DNA of 29,946 nucleotides from CAZFAT01 sp964517075 (GCA_964517075.1 CAZFAT010000312.1:1-29946); one strand, 5' to 3'; positions 8,016-15,913 are shown, numbered from the stretch's first letter. A program made the numbers and translations. The notes: generated by a model from the sequence alone, not told the origin.

Positions 8016-10026
8016 GCGGCCGCGCCTGGCGCGCGGGCTCATCGCCATCGCCGTCGCCTCGTGTGTGGCGGTGGTTCTCGTCAGCGCTCGTCAGGACCCG
8101 GCGTCGCAGCAACGGCCGCCAGTATTCCGCGGCGCGGCCAACCTCGTGTACGTCGATGTGTATCCGCGACGTGAGGGGCAGTTTCTGGACGGTCTGGCCG
8201 CGACCAATTTCCAGGTATTCGAAGATGGCAGGCCGCAGAAGGTCGAGCTCTTCGAGCTGATCCGCTTTCCGCGCAGCACGCCCGGGCAGATCCTCCGCGA
8301 TCCGACGAGTCAGGAGGAAGGCGACCAGTTGGCCGCCGATCCGCGTCACCGCGTCTTCGTGATCTACCTGGACATCTATCACGTCGAGACGCGGGGCTCG
8401 TACCTGTCCGGCCCGTCGATCGTCGAGTTCCTGCGCGAGGTCATTGGCCCCGCGGATCTGTTCACCGTGCTCACGCCGTTGCAGTACGTCAGCGCGTTCG
8501 TGTTCTCGCGCCGAGTGGAGACGCTCGAATCGGAGGTGCGCGACAACGTGTACTGGGGACAGCAGCGGCTCGGGATGATGGCGCACACGCCGGGCGAGGA
8601 GTTCCTGCAGACGTGCCTGCCCAGAAGCACGGATCCCAAATACCGGCAGGACTTCGGCGATCTGCTCGTTCGGATTTACCGCGAGGATCTGCTGATGACG
8701 AGCCTCGAGAACCTCGTCCATCGGCTCGGCGCGCTGAAAGACGAGCGGAAGAACGTGCTGTTCTTCTCGCAGGGCTGGGTGCCACAGGGCCCACAGATGG
8801 AGCTGATCAAGGACATCAACAATCTCTTCCCGCGGATTGGCGTCGGGCCCGATGGCCGGCTCGGGATCGGCAACCGCACATCGGCCAGCGACGTGCCGGC
8901 CTGCGATCGGCAGGTCATGCGCCTGTCGTCGATCGACTTCCGGCGGCGGTTCGAAGACCTGCTGATGGACGCCAGCCGCGCCAACGTCAGTTTCTACCCG
9001 GTGGACGTCGGCGGTGAGTCCCGCTACGGCAGTGGCGGCCCAATCGAGACGCTGCGCATGATGGCAGCCGCGACCGATGGCCGGGCCGTGCTGCAGCTCT
9101 ACAACAACGACTTGATGCCAGGCCTGCGCCAGATTGCCGACGACCTCAGTGCCTACTACCTGCTGGGCTACTACTCGACCAACACGGCGCAGGATGGACG
9201 CTTCCGGAAAATCGAGGTCAAGATACCCCAGCCCGGCGTGTCGCTGACCGCCCGGCGGGGTTATCTCGCGCCGAGCGAGGAGATGCGCCGGGCCGCGGAG
9301 GCCGCGACCGCGAAAGCCGCCGCCGCGCCAGCGGCGCCGGCGCCCGTGACCGAAGCGCTCGCCGATCTCGTGCGGCTGCGACCAGAGGCAGCACTGCAGG
9401 GACATGGAGTGCGCACGGCCGCGGGTCTGTCGGTCACGTTCGAGCTCACGTCGCGCGAAGCGATCTCGGGCCGGTGGAGCAAGGGGGGAGAGGCCACCCT
9501 CGTCGTCACGGGCGCGGGTGCGGCCGCACCGGTGACTGCGAGCGCACCGCTTGCACCAGGCGCGCGCAGTCTCGTCGTCTCCGTGCCGCTCGCGGCGGGC
9601 GAGACCGGTCCGTGGCGGGTGCGCGGCCGGCTGAACGCAGGCACGCACGTGCTCGAGCAGGCGCTCGAGGTGAAGGCCCCGCCGGACGCCCTGCTGGGTG
9701 ACGCCGTGTGGTTCCGCGCCGCGGCGGCGGCCAGCGCGCCGCTCCGCCCCGCGGCCGAGCCGCTGTTCCGGCGCGCGGAGCGGCTGCGGCTCGAGTGGCC
9801 CGTGAGCGGCACGCTGAGCGCGCGCGACGCGCGGCTTCTCGATCGGCGCGGCGAGCCGCTGGCCGTGGGTTTGACGGCCAGCGAGCTGGAGCGCGACGGC
9901 CAGCGATTCGTCGCCGTGGAAGCCGCGCTCGCACCGCTCGCCGAGGGCGACTACCTGATCGAGCTGGTTGCCGGCCAGGGCGCCACGACCGTCCGTCGGC
10001 TGGTGGCGTTCCGTGTCACGCGCTGA
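8002..10026 (+). CDS. VWFA-related acidobacterial protein, copy 2
   Basis: 674 aa from GTG 8002. The frame is open a little further upstream, but GTG 8002 has a perfect GGAGG at six bases and gives a proper signal peptide (LIAIAVASCVAVVLVSA, then RQDP). Residues about 30-100 are the conserved N-terminal segment (FRGAANLVYVDVYPRREGQFLDGL). The von Willebrand A-like domain begins at about 112 with VFVIYLDIYHVE. The usual metal-site DxSxS is absent; only the Asp (124) and a following His remain. The domain ends near SAYYLLGYYSTN (about 380) and KIEVKIPQPGVSLTARRGYLAP. An Ala-rich helix and a C-terminal beta-rich domain (about 450-674) end in VRRLVAFRVTR. Family members are secreted and of unknown function, often numerous in acidobacterial genomes. 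The last 14 bases overlap the next gene. Confidence 0.85.
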   Translation: MSSVKRPRLARGLIAIAVASCVAVVLVSARQDPASQQRPPVFRGAANLVYVDVYPRREGQFLDGLAATNFQVFEDGRPQKVELFELIRFPRSTPGQILRDPTSQEEGDQLAADPRHRVFVIYLDIYHVETRGSYLSGPSIVEFLREVIGPADLFTVLTPLQYVSAFVFSRRVETLESEVRDNVYWGQQRLGMMAHTPGEEFLQTCLPRSTDPKYRQDFGDLLVRIYREDLLMTSLENLVHRLGALKDERKNVLFFSQGWVPQGPQMELIKDINNLFPRIGVGPDGRLGIGNRTSASDVPACDRQVMRLSSIDFRRRFEDLLMDASRANVSFYPVDVGGESRYGSGGPIETLRMMAAATDGRAVLQLYNNDLMPGLRQIADDLSAYYLLGYYSTNTAQDGRFRKIEVKIPQPGVSLTARRGYLAPSEEMRRAAEAATAKAAAAPAAPAPVTEALADLVRLRPEAALQGHGVRTAAGLSVTFELTSREAISGRWSKGGEATLVVTGAGAAAPVTASAPLAPGARSLVVSVPLAAGETGPWRVRGRLNAGTHVLEQALEVKAPPDALLGDAVWFRAAAAASAPLRPAAEPLFRRAERLRLEWPVSGTLSARDARLLDRRGEPLAVGLTASELERDGQRFVAVEAALAPLAEGDYLIELVAGQGATTVRRLVAFRVTR

Positions 10027-12076
10027 ACCTGGGCGCCGCGCGCGCCGCGTCGTCGTCGGTGGCCTGACCCTGGCGGCCATGGTCGGACTGACTGCCCAGG
10101 ACGTGCCTCCACAAGATTCCAGGCCTCAGGTGTTCCGCGCGGGCGCGACGTTCGTCTCGGTCGACGTGTACCCGCGGCGCGAGGGGCAGTTCCTCGACGG
10201 CCTGACGTCCAGCGACTTCCAGGTCCTCGAGGACGGTCAGCCGCAGCGCATCGAAACGTTCTCGTTGATTCGCTTCGCGCCGATGCCGGTCGATGGCGAC
10301 CGCCGTGACCCTGCCGGCCTCGCGGACGCCGAACGGCAGGCCGCCGATCCGCGCAACCGCGTGTTCGTCGTCTACCTGGACCTCTATCACACGACGGTGG
10401 CGGGATCGCGCAATGCCCGCCAGCCGATCGTGAACTTTCTGAACCGGACGATCGGGCCGTCGGATCTGTTCGGTGTCCTCACACCCCAGATCCCGGTCAG
10501 CGCGCTCACGTTCGGACGTCGGACCGAGACGATCGAGGCCGAGCTGACGAAGGAGTGGTTCTGGGGCCAGGCCAACGGGTGGGGTGGGCTGATGCGCACA
10601 CCGGCCGAGCAGCTGCTGCAGACGTGTATCCGGAACCAGGCGACGGCTGACCGGCTCGTGCGCCGGCACCGTGAGGACCTGTTGCTTACCAGTCTCGAGA
10701 ACCTCGTCACGCGGCTCGACGCCTTGCGCGACGAACGGATGCACGTGGTCTTCGTCTCCGAAGCATGGGAACCACACGGGCGTGATGACAGTCTGCTTCG
10801 CGAACTTCGCGGCCGGGTGCCGGCCATCGGGCTCGGCCGAGGCGTGACGGAGACCGCCGAGGCGCGCCGCGAGCGCTTCTGTGAGGAATCGATTGCGCGT
10901 CTGGCGATGGAGGACTTCCGCATTCGCTTCCAGAGCCTGCTCACCGCGGCGAGCCGCGCCAACGTGAGCTTTCATCCGGTCGATGTCGGTGGCCTGAAGG
11001 TGGGCCTGGCGATTGCGGATGCGGAGTTTGCGCCGAAGGGCGGCGCCGAGGACTTCGCGGCGGCCGCCGCGGCGCGCGATGCCGAGACCCGCGCGAGCCT
11101 GAACACGCTTCGCGACATGGCCGCCGCCACTGAGGGCCGGGCGGTGGTGCAGACGAACGATCTGGACGGCGGCATGCGCCGCATTGCCGACGACCTGCAG
11201 GCGTTCTACTTCCTTGGGTACTACTCGACCAACCCGGCGGCCGACGGCCGCTTCCGCAGGATCGAGGTGAAGGTCCCGCAACCGGGCGTGTCGCTCACCG
11301 CGCGCCGCGGGTACCTGGCGCCTACCGAAGCCATGGTGCGCGCGGCCAACGCGGCGGCGGAGAAGGCGAAGGCCGCATCGGCCGTGCCGCCAGCCGTCAC
11401 CGGCGCACTGGCCGATCTCGGGCGGCTGCGGCCGGACGCGGCGTTGCACGGACAGGGCGCGCGCACGGCGGCGGGGTTGACGGTCACGCTCGAACTCACG
11501 TCGCGCGAACTGATCTCGGGTCGCTGGCGGGAGGGCGGACAGGCCGAGCTTGTGGTCACGGGTCCGGGGGCCGCCGCGCCGGCGACGGTGAAGGCGTCCT
11601 TGCCGCCCGGCGCGCGGAGTCTGGTTGCGGTCGTGCCGCTCGCGGCGGGCGAGACCGGTGCGTGGCGGGTGCGCGGCCGGCAGAGCTCGGGCTCGAACGT
11701 GCTGGAGCAGTTGTTCGAGGTGAACGTCCCGCCGGACCGATTGCTGGGCGACGCGGTGTGGTTTCGCGCCGCCGCGGCGGCCAGCGCGCCGCTCCGGCCC
11801 GCGGCCGAGCCGCTGTTCCGTCGCGCGGAGCGGCTGCGGCTCGAGTGGGCGGTCAGCACCGTGCTGACCTCTCGCGAGGCGAAGCTCCTCGATCGACGTG
11901 GCGAGCCGCTGGCTGTCGGTGTGTCGGCCACGGACGGGGACCGCGACGGTCAGCGGGTCATCGCTGTGGAGCTGGGACTCGCGCCACTGGCCGACGGTGA
12001 CTACCTGGTCGAACTCGTGGCCGGCCTGGGCCCTACGACCGTCCGGCGGCTGGTGGCCTTCCGCGTCGTTCGATAA
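10013..12076 (+). CDS. VWFA-related acidobacterial protein, copy 3
   Basis: 687 aa from GTG 10013, which lies in the Phe-Arg-Val codons near the end of copy 2, just as copy 2 starts in copy 1. The ribosome site here is weaker (GGTGG at the same spacing). A short basic region and hydrophobic segment form the signal peptide (VVVGGLTLAAMVGLTA, then QD). The layout follows copy 2: FRAGATFVSVDVYPRREGQ, a VWA-like domain with VFVVYLDLYHTT (Asp 123, again no DxSxS), FYFLGYYSTN near 398, VSLTARRGYLAP, and a C-terminal beta domain ending VRRLVAFRVVR. The C-terminal third is nearly identical in DNA to copy 2. The final Arg-Val codons read CGC-GTC, so no GTG is formed and the nested-start chain stops here. 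Confidence 0.85.
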   Translation: MSRAEPGRRARRVVVGGLTLAAMVGLTAQDVPPQDSRPQVFRAGATFVSVDVYPRREGQFLDGLTSSDFQVLEDGQPQRIETFSLIRFAPMPVDGDRRDPAGLADAERQAADPRNRVFVVYLDLYHTTVAGSRNARQPIVNFLNRTIGPSDLFGVLTPQIPVSALTFGRRTETIEAELTKEWFWGQANGWGGLMRTPAEQLLQTCIRNQATADRLVRRHREDLLLTSLENLVTRLDALRDERMHVVFVSEAWEPHGRDDSLLRELRGRVPAIGLGRGVTETAEARRERFCEESIARLAMEDFRIRFQSLLTAASRANVSFHPVDVGGLKVGLAIADAEFAPKGGAEDFAAAAAARDAETRASLNTLRDMAAATEGRAVVQTNDLDGGMRRIADDLQAFYFLGYYSTNPAADGRFRRIEVKVPQPGVSLTARRGYLAPTEAMVRAANAAAEKAKAASAVPPAVTGALADLGRLRPDAALHGQGARTAAGLTVTLELTSRELISGRWREGGQAELVVTGPGAAAPATVKASLPPGARSLVAVVPLAAGETGAWRVRGRQSSGSNVLEQLFEVNVPPDRLLGDAVWFRAAAAASAPLRPAAEPLFRRAERLRLEWAVSTVLTSREAKLLDRRGEPLAVGVSATDGDRDGQRVIAVELGLAPLADGDYLVELVAGLGPTTVRRLVAFRVVR

Positions 12077-12088
12077 GACAATGGACGC

Positions 12089-12241
12089 ATGAAGCTGCGA
12101 AGCCTCTGCAAGTCCAAGATTCATCACGCCACGGTCACCGCCGCCGACGTCACCTACATCGGCAGCATCGGTATCGATCAGAGGCTGATGAACTTGACCG
12201 GCGTAATGATGGAGCGGGCTACGGGAATCGAACCCGTCTAG
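12089..12241 (+). pseudogene. panD: Truncated aspartate 1-decarboxylase (panD) fragment
   Basis: A 50-codon frame begins MKLRSLCKSKIHHATVTAAD and goes on VTYIGSIGIDQRLMNLTG. These first 38 residues match the start of PanD, the pyruvoyl enzyme making beta-alanine for pantothenate. The catalytic Lys (10), the Tyr (23) and the Gly25-Ser26 self-cleavage site are present. After LTG the similarity ends and the frame runs into the antisense of the tRNA-Gly gene, stopping at 12241. Normal PanD is about 115-130 aa, so roughly two thirds are missing, including the NGERF/TY region. No continuation is seen beyond the tRNA. The start lies 12 bases after the VWFA array with only a weak ribosome site. This is most simply a decayed or recombined remnant; the organism would need another panD or another beta-alanine source. 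Confidence 0.75.
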
Positions 12242-12283
12242 CTGGCTTGGGAAGCCAGAACATTACCACTATGCTAAGCCCGC
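12210..12283 (-). tRNA. tRNA-Gly (anticodon CCC)
   Basis: Reading the minus strand, GCGGGCT pairs with AGCCCGC as a perfect seven-base acceptor stem. It is followed by discriminator T, usual for glycine, and an encoded CCA (12210-12212). The D arm is GCAT-AGTGGTA-ATGT. The anticodon arm is CTGGC-TTCCCAA-GCCAG with CCC at the centre of the loop, and the T arm is ACGGG-TTCGATT-CCCGT. The total of 74 bases with CCA is normal for tRNA-Gly. It reads GGG codons. The panD remnant ends within a few bases of its 3' CCA. Confidence 0.97.
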
Positions 12284-12295
12284 GTCCGAAGGGAA

Positions 12296-12301
12296 ATCAT
12301 A
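12296..12301 (-). promoter_or_regulatory. Candidate -10 box of tRNA-Gly
   Basis: The minus strand reads TATGAT (five of six consensus bases), 12 bases upstream of the first tRNA base, the right distance for a start just before the mature tRNA. No clear -35 is visible. Confidence 0.45.
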
Positions 12302-12333
12302 CAACGCACGTCCAGGCCGCCGCAGGTGCCCAC

Positions 12334-13380
12334 ATGATCATCCGCATCCTTCTTCTGCTGTTGTGCGCCGGAGCCTGGCCCCTGAGCGCCGCCGCGCAGG
12401 GCAGCATGACCTATCCGGGGCAGTCCGGTCCCAGCCAGGGCAAGCGGGTGGTGCTGCTGGCCGGCGACGAGGAGTACCGCAGCGAGGAAGCCCTGCCGAT
12501 GCTGGCGAAGATTCTGAGCCAGCGCCACGGCTTCACCTGCACCGTGCTCTTCCCGCTGGATGCGGACGGCACGATCAACCCGAAGAACACTCGTTCCCTT
12601 GGCGACGCGCAGGCGCTCGACTCGGCCGACCTGATCATCATGATGCTACGCTTCCGCGCCTGGCCGGACGAGGACATGGCGCGCTTCGCGCGCGCCCTCG
12701 ACCGTGGCACGCCCATCATCGCGCTTAGGACGAGCACGCATCCGTTCAATGGCTTCCCGCCCGACAGCCCGTGGGCGAAGTGGAACTACAACAACAATGG
12801 CGGCTTCGGGCGTCAGGTCGTCGGCGAAACCTGGGTGACACACTGGGGCCGGCACAAGGTGGAGGCCACGCGCGGGGCGATCGAGCCAGGCGCGAAGGAT
12901 CACCCAGTCCTCCGCGGCATCGATCAACTCTTCGGCGACACCGACGTGTACGAAGCGTACCCGCCCGCCGACGCCACGGTGCTCGTGCGCGGTCTGGTGC
13001 TGCAGACACTGGCGCGCGATGCGCCGCCCGCGACGCAGGAAAAGACACGGGCGCGCGACAAGCAGCGTCAGCCCGTCAACGATCCACCCATGCCCGTCGT
13101 GTGGACGCGGATCCACAAGAACGCGGCGGGCACCACCAATCGCGTGTTGGCGTCCACGATGGGGTCGGCGACCGACTTCGAGGACGAAGGCCTGCGCCGC
13201 CTCGTCGTGAACGGCGTCTACTGGGGACTGGGACTCGACGTGCCCGCGCGGTCCGACGTGCGGTTCGTGGACGAGTACCGGCCATCGTTCTACGGCTTCG
13301 ATGGCTTCCGGAAGGGCCTGCGGCCGGCGGACTTCAACATCGGCGCCACGGTTCCGGGGACGCCGCTCCCGCGGCCATAG
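12334..13380 (+). CDS. Secreted ThuA-like domain protein
   Basis: 348 aa from ATG 12334. The frame is open from inside the tRNA, but the start is placed where a signal peptide begins (MIIRILLLLLCAGAWPLSAAAQ); the ribosome site is weak (AGGTG). The body is a ThuA-like, class I glutamine-amidotransferase-like fold. Visible landmarks are KRVVLLAGDEEYRSEEALPML, ADLIIMMLRFRAWPDEDMARFARALDRG, PIIALRTSTHPF and GRQVVGETWVTHWG, then HPVLRGI and the closing PVVWTRIH...ASTMGSATDFEDEGLRRLVVNGVYWGLG. ThuA was named from trehalose utilisation. In Planctomycetes and Acidobacteriota such proteins are secreted and often accompany DUF1080 proteins and sugar oxidoreductases, which fits the nearby genes here. 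The enzymatic activity is not established. It converges on the mutase gene, 31 bases away. Confidence 0.87.
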   Translation: MIIRILLLLLCAGAWPLSAAAQGSMTYPGQSGPSQGKRVVLLAGDEEYRSEEALPMLAKILSQRHGFTCTVLFPLDADGTINPKNTRSLGDAQALDSADLIIMMLRFRAWPDEDMARFARALDRGTPIIALRTSTHPFNGFPPDSPWAKWNYNNNGGFGRQVVGETWVTHWGRHKVEATRGAIEPGAKDHPVLRGIDQLFGDTDVYEAYPPADATVLVRGLVLQTLARDAPPATQEKTRARDKQRQPVNDPPMPVVWTRIHKNAAGTTNRVLASTMGSATDFEDEGLRRLVVNGVYWGLGLDVPARSDVRFVDEYRPSFYGFDGFRKGLRPADFNIGATVPGTPLPRP

Positions 13381-13382
13381 CA

Positions 13383-13413
13383 AGGTTCCAAGGTTCCTGG
13401 AACCCTGGAACCT
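13383..13413. repeat. Palindromic repeat between convergent genes, possible bidirectional terminator
   Basis: Each half is itself a tandem repeat. 13383-13397 holds two GGTTCC units eight bases apart, and 13399-13413 holds two GGAACC-type units. The halves are reverse complements with one mismatch in 15, able to form a long hairpin. It occupies nearly the whole gap between the ThuA-like and mutase genes and overlaps two bases of the mutase stop codon (TAG, 13412-13414). There is no T-run. It looks like a REP-type intergenic element or a structural terminator shared by both genes. Confidence 0.6.
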
Positions 13414-14779
13414 ACGTCCCTCGAATGATCGCGAGCACCTCGTCTCTTTTCCGGCCCATGAGGTCCGGAGAAGTCGCCTCGAGGTTCAGCCGCAGGAGCG
13501 GTTCGGTATTCGAGCCGCGCACGTTGAAGTGCCAGTCGGGGAACTCGGCGGAGAAGCCGTCGAGCGTGTACGCGTGGGCGCCGCCGTAGTGCGCTTCGAG
13601 TGCGGCCAGGCGGGCGCCGACGGTCGCCACATCGGGGACGCGGGTGTTGATCTCCCCCGAGATGAAGTACTTCGCGCGGAGCGGCGCGAGGAGTTCGGCC
13701 AGCGTCTGCTGCTTCGCCGACATCAGTTCGAGCATCAGCAGCGCGGGGATGAAGCCGTTGTCGGCGTAGTAGAAGTCGCGAAAGTAATAGTGCCCGGTCA
13801 CCTCGCCGCCGAAAATGGCATTTTCCTCGCGCATCCGCCGCTTGATGAAGGCGTGGCCGACGCGGTTCATGAGCGCGCGGCCGCCGTACCGGGCCACGGT
13901 GTCCTTGACCGCGTAGCTGGCGCGTACGTCGTAGATGACCGTGTCGCCGGGCGACTTGATCAGGGCCGCTTCGGCGAGGAGCGCCGTGATGAAGTCGCCC
14001 GCCACGAACTCGCCCCCGCCGTCGATGAAGAAGCAGCGATCCGCGTCGCCGTCCCAGGCGATGCCGATGTCGGCGCCGTCGGCCACCACGCGCGCCACGA
14101 TATCCGCGCGGTTCTCCTCGATCAGGGGATTCGCTTCGTGATTCGGAAAGGTGCCGTCGATCTCGAAGCACAGCCGCGTGGTGCGGCAGGGGAGCCGGTC
14201 GAAGAGCCGCGGCGCGACGAGGCCGGCCATGCCGCTGCCGGCGTCGAGCACCACGTTGAACGGCGCGATCGCCGTGGGGTCGATGAACGACAGCACGCGG
14301 GCCACGTAGTCGTCAAGCAGCGGCAGGTGCTCGAGGCGCCCCGGCGGCCGGCCGGCCGCGGGAATCGTCCCGGACGTGACCATGTCCCGGATCTCGCCGA
14401 TGCCGGCGTCGCCCGACAGGGGAAACGCTTCCTGACGCACGAGCTTGATGCCGTTGTACCCGCGCGGGTTGTGCGAGGCGGTGATCTGTGCGCCGCCGTC
14501 GAGCTGATCGCGCACCACGCCGAAATACAGCATGTCCGTGGCCGCCAGTCCGTACTCGACGACGTCGGCGCCCTGGGTGCGCGCGCCCTCGATGAACGCG
14601 GCCGCGAGCGACGGCGACGACACCCGCATGTCGTGCGAGACGCCGATCCGGCGGGCGTCGAGATACGCCACGAAGGCGCGGCCGATCGCGCGCGCGCCCG
14701 CTTCCGTGATCTCGGAGGGATACAGGCCCCGGATGTCGTAGGCCTTGAAGATGTTCGTGGGAATAGTCATGGGAGTCAT
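13412..14779 (-). CDS. Phosphomannomutase/phosphoglucomutase
   Basis: 455 aa. Interconverts hexose 6-phosphates and hexose 1-phosphates in the cytoplasm, feeding nucleotide-sugar synthesis. All alpha-D-phosphohexomutase motifs are present: the phosphoserine loop TASHNP (Ser 102), the metal loop DGDADR (243-248), the sugar-recognition loop GEVTGHYYF (325-333) and the phosphate-binding loop RGSNTEPLLR (421-430). Overall length and the GE-x-x-GHYYF loop fit the bifunctional PMM/PGM (ManB/AlgC) class rather than a strict phosphoglucosamine mutase. The ATG at 14779 lies eight bases past the stop of the pyrophosphorylase gene; a second ATG at 14770 is possible. Neither has a good ribosome site, so translation is probably coupled. 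Confidence 0.92.
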   Translation of the reverse strand: MTPMTIPTNIFKAYDIRGLYPSEITEAGARAIGRAFVAYLDARRIGVSHDMRVSSPSLAAAFIEGARTQGADVVEYGLAATDMLYFGVVRDQLDGGAQITASHNPRGYNGIKLVRQEAFPLSGDAGIGEIRDMVTSGTIPAAGRPPGRLEHLPLLDDYVARVLSFIDPTAIAPFNVVLDAGSGMAGLVAPRLFDRLPCRTTRLCFEIDGTFPNHEANPLIEENRADIVARVVADGADIGIAWDGDADRCFFIDGGGEFVAGDFITALLAEAALIKSPGDTVIYDVRASYAVKDTVARYGGRALMNRVGHAFIKRRMREENAIFGGEVTGHYYFRDFYYADNGFIPALLMLELMSAKQQTLAELLAPLRAKYFISGEINTRVPDVATVGARLAALEAHYGGAHAYTLDGFSAEFPDWHFNVRGSNTEPLLRLNLEATSPDLMGRKRDEVLAIIRGT

Positions 14780-14787
14780 GGAGCGGT

Positions 14788-15855
14788 TCAGCGTGACGAC
14801 AGCAGTCGCGAATAGTCGGTGACGAGCGACTCGTCCCCCAGCATGACGTCGCCGGCGTCGACGTAGTCGCCCAGCCGGCAGTGGCGGCCCGCCAGCACCG
14901 GGCCAATCCGTGCGCCCTGGCCGACCGTGGTACCTGGCCAGAGAATGGCGCCGTCAATCGTGGCATCGGGTCCGACCCGGCATCCCTGACCCAGCACGCT
15001 GTACGGTCCGATCCGGGCGCCGGCCGCCACGGTCGTGCCGGCGTCGATGAAGCACGGCGCCTGGATGGTGGCGCGGGGATCGATCTGCGCCTCGGGTGAG
15101 ACGATCGCCGTGCCCGGGGCGGTCGCGAAGGGCGGCGCGACGAAGCGGCCGTCCATGATGTCGCGATGCGCCTGGCGGTACTTCTCCGGCGTGCCGATGT
15201 CGATCCAGTAGCCGCGATAGACGAACGCCACGAAGGTCTCACCGCGTGCGATGAGCGACGGGAAGTACCCGCGTTCGATCGAATAGGGCGTGCCCGCAGG
15301 AATCCGATCCAGCGTGTCGGGCTCGAGCACGTAGATCCCAGCGTTGATCGTGTCGCAGCGAATCTCCTCGGGCGACGGCTTCTCTCGAAAGGCGCGAATG
15401 TTGCCGTCGGCATCGGTTTCGACCAGGCCATAGGCCGATGGGTTCTCGACGGGCGTGAGGACGATGGTCGCCCGGGCGCGCCGCTCCCGATGGAGTCGGA
15501 GCAGCGCGGGCAGATCGACCGCCGTGAACACGTCGCCGTTGAACACGAGAATCGGTTCACCGCGGGTGTCGCCCGCGGCGAATTTGATGGCGCCGCCCGT
15601 GCCGAGTGGCTCCGGTTCGACGACGTAGCGCAGCCGCACCCCGAGCGCGCGGCCATCCCCGAACACGGTTTCGATGCGCCCCGGCTGGTAGTTGAGGCTG
15701 AGGATGACCTCGTCGATGTCCGGGAGGCCGGTGAGCAGATCGATCTGGTAGCGGAGGAACGGGCGATCGAAAATTGGCACGATCGGCTTGGGCGTCTGCA
15801 GGGTCAGTGGACGCAAGCGGGTGCCCTGCCCGCCGGCGAGCAAAATCGCTCTCAT
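14788..15855 (-). CDS. NDP-sugar pyrophosphorylase (mannose-1-phosphate guanylyltransferase-like)
   Basis: 355 aa. Transfers a nucleotide to a sugar 1-phosphate. Residues 1-235 are the nucleotidyltransferase fold: the signature LLAGGQGTRLRPLTLQTPKP (5-24), GTGGAIKFAA, the metal-binding VFNGDVF, FREKP, NAGIYVLEP and YWIDIGTPEKY. Residues about 255-345 are a left-handed beta-helix of hexapeptide repeats (IDPRATIQAPCFIDAGTTVA...). That layout fits bacterial GDP-mannose pyrophosphorylases and related UDP/dTDP-glucose enzymes; the nucleotide cannot be fixed by eye. It is the first gene of a two-gene unit with the mutase, which would supply its sugar 1-phosphate. Probable use is a glycan or polysaccharide. 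Confidence 0.88.
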   Translation of the reverse strand: MRAILLAGGQGTRLRPLTLQTPKPIVPIFDRPFLRYQIDLLTGLPDIDEVILSLNYQPGRIETVFGDGRALGVRLRYVVEPEPLGTGGAIKFAAGDTRGEPILVFNGDVFTAVDLPALLRLHRERRARATIVLTPVENPSAYGLVETDADGNIRAFREKPSPEEIRCDTINAGIYVLEPDTLDRIPAGTPYSIERGYFPSLIARGETFVAFVYRGYWIDIGTPEKYRQAHRDIMDGRFVAPPFATAPGTAIVSPEAQIDPRATIQAPCFIDAGTTVAAGARIGPYSVLGQGCRVGPDATIDGAILWPGTTVGQGARIGPVLAGRHCRLGDYVDAGDVMLGDESLVTDYSRLLSSR

Positions 15856-15867
15856 AGCCAGCCCGGG

Positions 15868-15873
15868 ATCTTA
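15868..15873 (-). promoter_or_regulatory. Candidate -10 box for the sugar-nucleotide operon
   Basis: The minus strand reads TAAGAT, 12 bases before the ATG at 15855 and inside the 72-base divergent gap with pgsA. It would give a very short leader. No -35 match was found. Confidence 0.3.
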
Positions 15874-15907
15874 GCCGATTCCGCGTGGCGGGCCGGGTCT
15901 TTTGCCG

Positions 15908-15913
15908 TAAGAT
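15908..15913 (+). promoter_or_regulatory. Candidate -10 box for pgsA
   Basis: TAAGAT, 14 bases before the GTG at 15928 and identical to the box facing the other way at 15868-15873. No convincing -35 is visible. Confidence 0.3.

Noticed and set aside
7687..10080. A 797-codon open frame on the minus strand
   Set aside because: It is antisense to VWFA copies 1-2. Its composition is Arg/Gln/His-rich with no domain pattern, as expected from the complementary strand of a high-GC gene.
10016..12127. A 703-codon open frame on the minus strand
   Set aside because: Antisense of VWFA copy 3; the similarity to the frame at 7687-10080 only reflects the duplicated plus-strand genes.
12247..12333. Upstream start of the ThuA-like gene at 12247
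   Set aside because: It lies inside the tRNA-Gly gene and would hide the signal peptide that begins at 12334.
12206..12333. Possible continuation of panD beyond the tRNA
   Set aside because: No PanD motif (NGERF, TY, GDxVI) is found in any plus-strand frame after the tRNA; the sequence leads directly to the ThuA-like signal peptide.
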